A DNA stretch of 5,127 bases, taken from positions 1-5,127 of the forward strand of contig JAJZRK010000225.1 in the NCBI GenBank assembly GCA_021802745.1. Reading direction: 5' to 3'. This DNA is from a bacterium (GTDB lineage: Bacteria > Gemmatimonadota > Gemmatimonadetes > Gemmatimonadales > Gemmatimonadaceae). Both the position numbers and the translations under genes were made by a program. Under the pieces are notes generated by a model. The model had not been told where the DNA came from. It worked only from the letters and a program-made list of their open reading frames with translations, and ran no database searches. Positions 1 through 5,127 of this stretch are shown here, one piece after another (position 1 is the first letter of the stretch; each line of letters starts with the position of its first letter).

Positions 1-1639
1 CGAGTCCCACCTCGTCGAGCAGCGTCACCGGGCCCACCGGGAATCCGTAGTCGAGCATCGCCTGGTCAATGGCCTCGATGCGCGCCCCCTCGTCGAGCAG
101 CTTGCCCGCCTCGTTGATGTACGGCGAGAGGCTGCGGTTCACGTAGAAGCCCGGCGCATCGTGCACCACGATCACCGTCTTGCCGAGCCGGCGCCCGAAC
201 GCCACCGCGGTCGCCACCACGTCGGGCGCCGTCTGCGGCGTCACGATCACCTCGAGCAGCGGCATCTTGTGCACGGGCGAGAAGAAGTGCATGCCCACCA
301 CGCGCGTCGCGTCGCGCGACGCCCGCGCCACCTCGCCAATCGGGATCGTGCTGGTGTTGGTCGCGAAGACCGCGCCGGCCGGCAGCACCGCCTCGACGTC
401 GCGCATCACGGCGTGCTTGACGGCAAGGTCCTCGAACACGGCTTCAATTAGTAACGGAACGTTACTAAATCCGGTGTAGTCCACCGTGCCGCTCACGAGC
501 GAGAGCTGGTCCTCGAACTGCTGCTTCGTGACCTGCTTCTTGTGCAGGCGGTCCTTCAGCACGTCGCGCACCGCGCCGAGCCCCTTGGCCACCGCCGCGT
601 GCGTGGTGTCCTTGAAGCGCACCGGCACGCCCTGCATCACGCTCACCGCGGCGATCCCCGCCCCCATGAACCCGGCGCCGAGAATGCCGATCTTCCCGAC
701 GGGCGCCGGCGGCGGCGCCGCACCGCTCACGCCGGTGTCCTTCTTGAGCGACGACGTGGCGTAGAACAGGAAGATCAGCTGCCGGCTGACCGGCGTGAAC
801 GCCATCTCGCCAAAGAGCCGCGCTTCCGTCGCAAACCCCTCGGCTACGCTGCCGTGAAAGCCCGCCGCCACGGCATCGAGCGCTGCCAGCAGCGCCGGAT
901 AATGGCCGCGCGACTTCTTCATCGTCATCTCGCGCGCCTGCCGGAAGACCACGGCGCGCCCCACGGGATTGTTCTCGAGCAGGGTGCCCTTGGCGTCCGC
1001 CTTGTGGGGCCGATGGCGCGCAATCGCCCCCGCCCCGAGTTCGCGGGCGCGCCGGATGGCCACGTCGCGCAGGATGCTCGGAGGCACCATCTCGTCGGCG
1101 AGCCCCGACTGCAGCGCCTTCCTGGCGCGCACGTTCTTGCCGGTCAGGATCATGTCGAGCGCCACCTGCAGGCCGACCGTGCGCGGGAGACGCTGGGTGC
1201 CGCCGGCCCCGGGAATCAGGCCGAGCTGAACCTCGGGAAGCGCCAGGGTCGTCTTCGGCGAGTCGCTGACGATGCGATACGCGCACGCGAGCGACGCCTC
1301 GAGCCCGCCGCCGAGACAGGCCCCGTTGATCGCGGCCACCCAGGGCACGCGCCCGTGCTCGAGCCGGTCCATCAATTTGTGGCCCTCGGCGCTTTCCCGC
1401 GCCGCGTCGGCCGCTGACGTGAACGCGAGGAACTCGTCAATGTCGGCGCCGGCGATGAACGTGTCGGGCTTCCCGCTGATCAGCACGGCGCCCACCACCG
1501 ACGCGTCGCGTTCGAGCTGGTTGAAGACCGCCACGAAATCGGCGACCACCGCCCGCGAGAACTTGTTCACCGGCTCGCCCGGCAGGTCGAACGTCACGAC
1601 GGCCACCCCGTCGTGCATCGCCACGGTCAGTGCGCTCAT
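1..1639 (-). CDS. fadJ: Fatty-acid oxidation alpha subunit FadJ (enoyl-CoA hydratase / 3-hydroxyacyl-CoA dehydrogenase), C-terminus cut by window edge
   Basis: This bifunctional cytoplasmic enzyme hydrates trans-2-enoyl-CoA and then oxidises L-3-hydroxyacyl-CoA with NAD+ in beta-oxidation. The frame is open from the ATG at 1639 to the left edge, giving 546 codons plus one base; E. coli FadJ has 714 residues, so about 165 are missing. The crotonase domain occupies roughly residues 1-190. It shows FIAGADID (61-68), GACLGGGLEAS (106-116) with Glu114, and LPEVQLGLIPGAGGTQR (134-150) with Glu136; these two match the catalytic glutamates of the family. After a linker, the NAD-binding motif GILGAGFMGAGIA (318-330) opens the dehydrogenase domain. 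HFFSPVHKMPLLEV carries the expected catalytic His451 and Glu463, and FYVNR follows at 498-502. The C-terminal dehydrogenase domain starts near PYINEA and continues off the edge. By memory, the sequence resembles E. coli FadJ along its whole visible length. It is the second gene of a fadI-fadJ unit. One segment (residues 391-399) is encoded by unusually AT-rich, rare codons. FadB-type naming is possible, but the order and gene pairing favour FadJ. Confidence 0.95.
   Translation of the reverse strand, partial: MSALTVAMHDGVAVVTFDLPGEPVNKFSRAVVADFVAVFNQLERDASVVGAVLISGKPDTFIAGADIDEFLAFTSAADAARESAEGHKLMDRLEHGRVPWVAAINGACLGGGLEASLACAYRIVSDSPKTTLALPEVQLGLIPGAGGTQRLPRTVGLQVALDMILTGKNVRARKALQSGLADEMVPPSILRDVAIRRARELGAGAIARHRPHKADAKGTLLENNPVGRAVVFRQAREMTMKKSRGHYPALLAALDAVAAGFHGSVAEGFATEARLFGEMAFTPVSRQLIFLFYATSSLKKDTGVSGAAPPPAPVGKIGILGAGFMGAGIAAVSVMQGVPVRFKDTTHAAVAKGLGAVRDVLKDRLHKKQVTKQQFEDQLSLVSGTVDYTGFSNVPLLIEAVFEDLAVKHAVMRDVEAVLPAGAVFATNTSTIPIGEVARASRDATRVVGMHFFSPVHKMPLLEVIVTPQTAPDVVATAVAFGRRLGKTVIVVHDAPGFYVNRSLSPYINEAGKLLDEGARIEAIDQAMLDYGFPVGPVTLLDEVGL
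448..468. repeat. 21-bp AT-rich inverted repeat inside fadJ, possible operator
   Basis: The arms TTAGTAACG and CGTTACTAA are exact reverse complements of 9 bp separated by 3 bp (GAA on the plus strand). The site lies in the dehydrogenase domain of fadJ, codons 391-398. It is much more AT-rich than the surrounding gene, and it gives adjacent Leu codons TTA and CTA plus TTT, AGT, GTT and ATT, while the encoded protein (GFSNVPLLIEAVFE) still fits the family. Its size and symmetry resemble operators of dimeric regulators such as the TetR family. No regulator gene is in view and I recognise no named motif, so the function is inference. Confidence 0.45.
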
Positions 1640-1641
1640 CG

Positions 1642-1649
1642 CCTCACCC
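1642..1649 (-). promoter_or_regulatory. Ribosome binding site of fadJ
   Basis: On the minus strand GGGTGAGG lies two bases before the ATG at 1639. It is a reasonable Shine-Dalgarno match and supports this start. It contrasts with fadI, glpD and the downstream lipoprotein gene, where no comparable site is visible. An internal operon gene carrying a Shine-Dalgarno sequence, next to an operon-leading gene without one, fits translation of fadJ from a shared fadI-fadJ transcript. Confidence 0.6.
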
Positions 1650-1672
1650 GTCCTGCAGTCCCCGTCCCCTGC

Positions 1673-1691
1673 ACCAGAATCTCCATCTGGT
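1673..1691 (-). other. Small inverted repeat at the fadI-fadJ junction
   Basis: ACCAGA and TCTGGT form a 6-bp inverted repeat with a 7-nt loop, overlapping the last base of the fadI stop codon. In the transcript it could form a short hairpin between the two genes. There is no U-tract after it, so it does not look like an intrinsic terminator. It may be chance. Confidence 0.25.
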
Positions 1692-2986
1692 CATTCACGT
1701 TCGATCACCATGCTGAACCCCATGCCGCCCGCCGCGCAGACGGTCATCAGCCCGAACTGCCCGCCGCGGCGCTGCAGCTCGTGCGAGAGCGTCGTGGTGA
1801 TGCGCGCCCCGGTGGCGCCAAAGGGATGCCCGAGGGCGATGGATCCGCCCATCACGTTGAGCTTGCTCCGGTCCACCGCGCCGAGCGGCGCGCTCAGCCC
1901 GGCGCGCTCGGCCCAGTGGCGCGACTCGAAGCCGCGCAGGTTGCTCAGCACCTGCGCCGCGAACGCCTCGTGCATCTCCACGAGGTCCATGTCGCCGAGC
2001 GTCAGCCCGGCGCGCCTGAGCGCCACTGGCGCCGCCAGCACCGGCGCCTGCAGCAGCTGTTCGCCGGGGTCGAGCGCGGCGTACGCGTACGACTTGATGT
2101 ACGCCAGCGGCACGTAGCCGAGCGCCTTCGCCCGCGCCTCGCTCATGAGCAGCACCGCACCGCCGCCGTCGGTGAGCGGCGAGGCGTTGCCCGCCGTCAC
2201 CGTGCCATAGCGCTTGTCGAAGACCGGCTTGAGCGCGGCGAGCTGCTCCAGCGAGGTGTCGCTGCGAATGCCGTTGTCCTCGGTCATCACCTGCTCGTAG
2301 CGCGGCGGAACGAAGACGGGCGCCAGCTCCGATGTCAGGCGCCCGTCCTTGGTTCCCGTTGCCGCGTTCAGGTGCGACGCCAGCGCCAGCGCATCCTGCT
2401 CTTCGCGCGGCACGCCGTTGAGCTTGGCCATCTTCTCCGCCGACTGCCCCATGGACTCGCCGGTGGTTGGCTCGGCGATCGCCGGCGTGATCGGGATGAA
2501 GTCGCGGGGGCGGATCTTCGCCAGCGCCTGCACGCGCGCGCCGAATGTCTTGGCCTTGCTCGCCGCCACCAGCGCGTCGCTGAACCCGCGCGAATGCAGG
2601 ATGGGCACGTTGCTCAGCGACTCCGCGCCGCCGGCGATCGCCACGTCGGCGTGGCCCAGCGCAATCTGGTCGGCGGCGTCGGTGATCGCCTGGTTGGCCG
2701 ACGCGCAGGCGCGGCTGACGCTGAACGCCTGCACCGACTTCGGCAGCACCGGCATCAGCGCCACCTCGCGCGCGATGTTCGGGGCGAGGACCGACGGAAT
2801 GACCGTGCCAAAGACAAGCAGGTCCACGCTCGCCGGATCGAGGCTCGTCCGCTGGATCAGCTCGCCGACCGCGATCTTGCCGAGGTCAATGGCGCTGAGG
2901 TGCCTGAGTGTCGTGCCGGCGCGCGCGAACGGGGTGCGGACTCCCTCGATGATCGCCACGCGGCGGCCGTTTCCGAAGCTGGCCAT
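1691..2986 (-). CDS. fadI: 3-ketoacyl-CoA thiolase FadI (acetyl-CoA acyltransferase)
   Basis: This thiolase cleaves 3-ketoacyl-CoA with CoA to acetyl-CoA and a shortened acyl-CoA, the last step of a beta-oxidation round, and would act as the beta subunit with FadJ. The product is 431 residues, against 436 in E. coli FadI, and appears complete. The N-terminal thiolase domain starts with VAIIEGVRTPFAR (10-22) and contains the nucleophile Cys94 in VSRACASANQ. GTVTAGNASPLTDGG (261-275) follows. The C-terminal domain carries MHEAFAAQ (338-345) with His339, GGSIALGHPFGATGAR (380-395) with His387, and CAAGGMG (417-423) with the acid/base Cys417. All catalytic positions expected of thiolases are present. 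The VSRACA context and APNIARE segment are FadI-like rather than like the FadA or acetoacetyl-CoA thiolase groups. The ATG at 2986 gives a natural N-terminus. No Shine-Dalgarno sequence is visible before it, and a TANNNT hexamer sits 9 nt upstream. The gene leads a leftward unit with fadJ. Confidence 0.97.
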   Translation of the reverse strand: MASFGNGRRVAIIEGVRTPFARAGTTLRHLSAIDLGKIAVGELIQRTSLDPASVDLLVFGTVIPSVLAPNIAREVALMPVLPKSVQAFSVSRACASANQAITDAADQIALGHADVAIAGGAESLSNVPILHSRGFSDALVAASKAKTFGARVQALAKIRPRDFIPITPAIAEPTTGESMGQSAEKMAKLNGVPREEQDALALASHLNAATGTKDGRLTSELAPVFVPPRYEQVMTEDNGIRSDTSLEQLAALKPVFDKRYGTVTAGNASPLTDGGGAVLLMSEARAKALGYVPLAYIKSYAYAALDPGEQLLQAPVLAAPVALRRAGLTLGDMDLVEMHEAFAAQVLSNLRGFESRHWAERAGLSAPLGAVDRSKLNVMGGSIALGHPFGATGARITTTLSHELQRRGGQFGLMTVCAAGGMGFSMVIERE

Positions 2987-2995
2987 AGACTACGA

Positions 2996-3001
2996 AACCT
3001 A
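2996..3001 (-). promoter_or_regulatory. Candidate -10 element of fadI (leaderless arrangement)
   Basis: TAGGTT on the minus strand fits the TANNNT form of a sigma-70-type -10 hexamer and ends 9 nt before the fadI ATG. A start of transcription about 7 nt downstream would fall within 1-3 nt of the ATG, giving a leaderless or nearly leaderless mRNA. There is no clear -35 box at the normal spacing. A second TANNNT hexamer, TAGTCT, directly abuts the ATG and is too close to use. Confidence 0.35.
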
Positions 3002-3080
3002 GGCGACGCGCCCCGTGGAGGCTATCAGGTTCCCGGAGTGCTTCGTCCGGTCTTTTCACCACGGAAGCCGGCATCCGCAG

Positions 3081-3090
3081 CGGTGCACCG
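3081..3090. promoter_or_regulatory. Perfect 10-bp palindrome CGGTGCACCG in the divergent spacer
   Basis: The ten bases read identically on both strands and sit near the middle of the divergent promoter region, where a shared operator would be expected. In DNA this rich in GC, such a palindrome could easily arise by chance over about 200 bp, so it is only a weak candidate. Confidence 0.2.
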
Positions 3091-3169
3091 ACGTGCTGCC
3101 CCGTCGGCTCCCGTTTTCGCGACACACAAACTCCGTATGCCCTGCCTATCGGCGGGATGGCGCGAGAAT

Positions 3170-3175
3170 TAGACT
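3170..3175 (+). promoter_or_regulatory. Candidate -10 element of glpD (leaderless arrangement)
   Basis: TAGACT matches TANNNT and ends 8 nt before the ATG at 3184, so transcription would begin at about 3182. It lies in a small AT-rich patch (GAATTAGACT) within GC-rich DNA. If this is the true -10, the in-frame ATG at 3157 is not transcribed and the start is 3184. The -35 position at normal spacing is a poor match. Confidence 0.35.
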
Positions 3176-3183
3176 GGGCAGAG

Positions 3184-4824
3184 ATGCCATCCATGCCCCC
3201 TACCCCCGCTCTCACGCGCACCGCGCAGCTCGTCCGGCTTGGCCAGCGACGGTTTGACGTCCTCGTCATCGGGGGCGGCATCACGGGCGCCGGCATCGCC
3301 CGTGACGCAGCGCGCCGCGGTCTCGACGCCGCGCTCGTGGAACGCGATGACTTCGCGAGCGGCACGTCGAGCCGGTCGTCGCGCCTCGTGCACGGCGGCG
3401 TGCGCTATCTCGAGCACGGCCACCTGCGCCTCGTCTTCGAGGCCTGTCACGAGCGGCGGGTGCTGCTCCGGATTGCGCCGCATCTCGTGCGCCCCCTGCA
3501 GTTCACGTGGCCCATCTACCGCGGGTCGCGCCTTCCGCGCTGGAAGCTGCGCGCCGGTCTGCTCCTCTACGACCTGCTTGCCCTCTTCCGGAACGTGGCA
3601 CGGCATCACGGCGTGAGTGCGCGCGACATCGCCGTGGCCGAGCCGATGCTGGCGCAGGAAGGGCTCACCGGCGGGGCGCAGTACTTCGATGCCGCCACCG
3701 ACGACGCCCGCCTGACGCTCACCACCCTGCTCGACGCGGCCATCTCGGGGGCGACGGTGCTGAACCATGCGGAGGTTTCGGAGCTCTTGTGGACCGACGG
3801 CCGCGTGAGGGGCGCGCGCATCACCGATCGCGTGGGCGGGCGGACGCTCGACATCGCCGCCGCCTGCGTCGTCAACGCCACCGGGCCGTGGACCGACCGC
3901 GTGCGCCGCATGGAGAACCCGGCGGCGCCGCCCGCGGTGCTCGGCAGCAAGGGGGTGCACATCGCGGTGAGCGCGGCGCGCGTCGGAAACCGCGGCGCCG
4001 TCACCCTGCTCGCGCCCGACGGCCGCGTGATGTTCGTCCTGCCGGCCGGCCCGTGCACGCTCATTGGAACCACAGAGACCGAGACGCACGAGCCGCCCGA
4101 CGAGGTGCGCGCCACGCGCGCCGATGTCGAGTATCTCGTGGCGGCGGCCAATCGCGTCTTTCCGGGTGCCCTGCTCACCCCCGGCGACGTCATCGCGGCC
4201 TGGGCCGGGATCCGGCCGCTGGCCGCCGCCGCGCATTCGGGCGACGCCAACTCCGCGTCGCGCGAGCACCTCGTGGCGACCGGCCCCGGCGGCCTCGTGA
4301 CCGTGACGGGCGGGAAGCTCACGACGTATCGCGTCATCGCCCGCGACACGGTCAATGCGGTCTTCCGCGTCCTGAAGCGCCGAGCGCCGCGCGCGCGCGC
4401 CGATGACCTTGCACTCCCCGGCGGCGACGTGCCCGACCTCAACGCCGAGGTGGCCGCGGCGCGCGCCGCGTCGGGCGCCGACGACATCGCGGCGTGGCTG
4501 GTGCGCGCCTATGGCGGCGCCTGGCATCAGGTCTGGGCGCGCGCGCAGGGCGACGCGTCATTGGCCGCGCGACTGGCACCCGGCCTGCCGTACATCGCGG
4601 CGGAAGTCGTGCACGCCGTGGAGGCGGAGCATGCCTGCACCATCGCCGACGTGCTCGTGCGACGCCTGCACCTCGCCTTCGAGACACGCGATCACGGGCT
4701 GTCCGTCGCCGCGCAGGTGGCCAAGCTCATGGCTCCCCGCCTTGGCTGGACCGACCGCGGCATCGAACTCGCCCGCGCGGATTTCGCCGCGGCGGTCGCG
4801 CGAATGTTCACGATTGACCCCTGA
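3184..4824 (+). CDS. glpD: Aerobic-type glycerol-3-phosphate dehydrogenase GlpD (FAD-dependent)
   Basis: GlpD oxidises sn-glycerol-3-phosphate to dihydroxyacetone phosphate at the inner face of the cytoplasmic membrane and passes electrons through FAD to quinone. From the ATG at 3184 the product has 546 residues, against 501 in E. coli GlpD and about 555 in Bacillus. The FAD-binding motif VIGGGITGAG (28-37) is followed by the ribose-binding acidic Glu53. The family signature GTSSRSSRLVHGGVRYLE (60-77) contains Arg74 and Tyr75, matching E. coli Arg54 and Tyr55 in the substrate site. AGIRPL holds Arg344, GGKLTTYR holds Lys378, and NATGPW is also conserved. The region after about residue 400 fits the alpha-helical C-terminal domain of the family. 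Three in-frame ATGs are possible (3157, 3184, 3193). I chose 3184 because a -10-like hexamer lies 8 nt upstream and GGGCAGAG could act as a weak ribosome site. A start at 3157 would give 555 residues. No glpK or glpF is seen nearby. Confidence 0.95.
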   Translation: MPSMPPTPALTRTAQLVRLGQRRFDVLVIGGGITGAGIARDAARRGLDAALVERDDFASGTSSRSSRLVHGGVRYLEHGHLRLVFEACHERRVLLRIAPHLVRPLQFTWPIYRGSRLPRWKLRAGLLLYDLLALFRNVARHHGVSARDIAVAEPMLAQEGLTGGAQYFDAATDDARLTLTTLLDAAISGATVLNHAEVSELLWTDGRVRGARITDRVGGRTLDIAAACVVNATGPWTDRVRRMENPAAPPAVLGSKGVHIAVSAARVGNRGAVTLLAPDGRVMFVLPAGPCTLIGTTETETHEPPDEVRATRADVEYLVAAANRVFPGALLTPGDVIAAWAGIRPLAAAAHSGDANSASREHLVATGPGGLVTVTGGKLTTYRVIARDTVNAVFRVLKRRAPRARADDLALPGGDVPDLNAEVAAARAASGADDIAAWLVRAYGGAWHQVWARAQGDASLAARLAPGLPYIAAEVVHAVEAEHACTIADVLVRRLHLAFETRDHGLSVAAQVAKLMAPRLGWTDRGIELARADFAAAVARMFTIDP

Positions 4825-4835
4825 GTCCGCAGACA

Positions 4836-4862
4836 TTTCCTTTCTCTCTTTTCGCCCCCCTC
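4836..4862 (+). promoter_or_regulatory. Polypyrimidine leader directly before the lipoprotein gene
   Basis: The 27 bases before the ATG at 4863 contain 26 pyrimidines and a single G, so no Shine-Dalgarno sequence is possible there. This is unusual for a normal initiation region. Pyrimidine-rich leaders can bind ribosomal protein S1, which is a possible explanation. No terminator hairpin is evident between glpD and this gene, so co-transcription with glpD is possible. Confidence 0.4.
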
Positions 4863-5127
4863 ATGCCATCGCTCCGTTTTCGCCCGATCGCCCTGCCGGC
4901 GCTGCTGCTCGCCTTCGTTGCGTGCACCAGAGCGCCGGCGCCTGACACCGACGCACCCGTGCCCGTGACGGACGACGCGCCCGCTGCCGGCCCCGATGCC
5001 TCAGCGCCGTTTCTCGCGTCCAGCGCCGACGGCACGCTCTGGATGAGCTGGATGGAACGCGGCCCCGATTCCGTGTGGACGCTGCGCGTGGCGCAGCGTC
5101 CCCCGCGCGAACACTGGACGACGCCGC
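4863..5127 (+). CDS. Putative lipoprotein, possibly BNR/sialidase-type beta-propeller (N-terminal part only)
   Basis: Only 88 codons are in the window, and the frame stays open to the right edge. The N-terminus has Arg5 and Arg7, then a hydrophobic stretch (IALPALLLAFVAC) ending in Cys21. This resembles a lipoprotein signal peptide, although the lipobox FVAC has Phe rather than the usual Leu at -3. Export and lipid anchoring are therefore likely but not certain. Residues 22-49 form a Pro/Ala/Asp-rich linker with no evident fold. Residues 50-88 (FLASSADGTLWMSWMERG, then VWTLRVAQ) look like the first strands of a beta-propeller of the kind seen in proteins annotated as exo-alpha-sialidases. That reading rests on a short, general pattern, and the catalytic part is off the edge, so no enzyme activity can be claimed. 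It lies 38 bp after glpD with a pyrimidine-rich leader. Confidence 0.7.
   Translation, partial: MPSLRFRPIALPALLLAFVACTRAPAPDTDAPVPVTDDAPAAGPDASAPFLASSADGTLWMSWMERGPDSVWTLRVAQRPPREHWTTP

Larger units (their letters stand above)
2987..3183. promoter_or_regulatory. Divergent promoter region between fadI and glpD
   Basis: This 197-bp spacer separates two start codons facing away from each other and should hold both promoters and any shared operator. It contains candidate -10 elements near each end, a perfect 10-bp palindrome, and two short inverted repeats: CCGGA-N8-TCCGG at 3033-3050 and CCGACG-N8-CGTCGG at 3088-3107. I see no convincing -35 TTGACA match for either direction, no RNA gene and no small coding gene. 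Confidence 0.6.

Noticed and set aside
448..468. The AT-rich inverted repeat as a mobile-element insertion scar or sequencing error
   Set aside because: The fadJ frame is uninterrupted and the encoded residues fit the family at this position without extra amino acids, so nothing appears inserted or deleted.
465..1286. Minus-strand open frame of 273 codons within fadJ
   Set aside because: It is the same strand as fadJ in another frame. The fadJ frame shows all hydratase and dehydrogenase motifs, while this one gives only Arg/Gly-rich sequence.
542..1417. Plus-strand open frame of 291 codons opposite fadJ
   Set aside because: Antisense shadow of fadJ with biased Arg/His/Ala composition and no family resemblance.
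3033..3056. CCGGA/TCCGG hairpin followed by TCTTTTC as an intrinsic terminator
   Set aside because: The stem is only 5 bp, the T-tract is interrupted, and it lies upstream of glpD with no plus-strand gene before it to terminate.
1613..3172. Long plus-strand open frame (519 codons) opposite fadI
   Set aside because: It is antisense to a clearly recognised thiolase, its product is rich in Arg and His with no domain pattern, and such frames are expected in high-GC DNA.
2886..3365. Minus-strand open frame spanning the fadI-glpD spacer
   Set aside because: It starts inside glpD and ends inside fadI in a different frame from fadI, so it is neither a fadI extension nor a plausible separate gene.
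3169..4527. Long minus-strand open frame (452 codons) opposite glpD
   Set aside because: The translation is low-complexity Arg/Gly/His-rich sequence, fully antisense to glpD, with no recognisable motif.

Overview
This 5.1-kb window of high-GC DNA comes from an ordinary-looking bacterial chromosome. It holds two complete genes and two genes cut by the window edges. Codons mostly end in G or C, and the long antisense open frames are the usual by-product of that bias. No taxonomic marker is present. The composition, the FadI/FadJ and GlpD types and a lipoprotein of sialidase-like appearance would fit Gemmatimonadota or another GC-rich, non-model, respiring group, but this is a guess.

Left half, minus strand: fadI (1691-2986, 3-ketoacyl-CoA thiolase) followed after a 51-bp gap by fadJ (1-1639, enoyl-CoA hydratase / 3-hydroxyacyl-CoA dehydrogenase, with its C-terminus off the left edge). 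The order matches the fadI-fadJ operon of E. coli. The two proteins together would carry out the hydration, dehydrogenation and thiolysis steps of fatty-acid beta-oxidation.

Middle: a 197-bp divergent spacer (2987-3183) between fadI and glpD. It should carry both promoters. On each side a TANNNT hexamer lies 8-9 nt before the start codon with little or no Shine-Dalgarno sequence, which suggests leaderless or nearly leaderless transcripts.

Right half, plus strand: glpD (3184-4824, FAD-dependent glycerol-3-phosphate dehydrogenase), then after 38 bp the start of a lipoprotein gene (4863 to the right edge). The lipoprotein may be a BNR/sialidase-type beta-propeller. FadI/FadJ degrade the acyl chains of lipids and GlpD oxidises the glycerol-3-phosphate backbone. 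The divergent pair therefore suggests lipid or glycerolipid catabolism, although co-regulation is only inferred.

I see no mobile element, CRISPR array, RNA gene or defence system. The most unusual signal is a 21-bp AT-rich near-palindrome (448-468) inside fadJ. It forces rare codons, including TTA and CTA for two adjacent leucines, into a protein segment that otherwise looks conserved.
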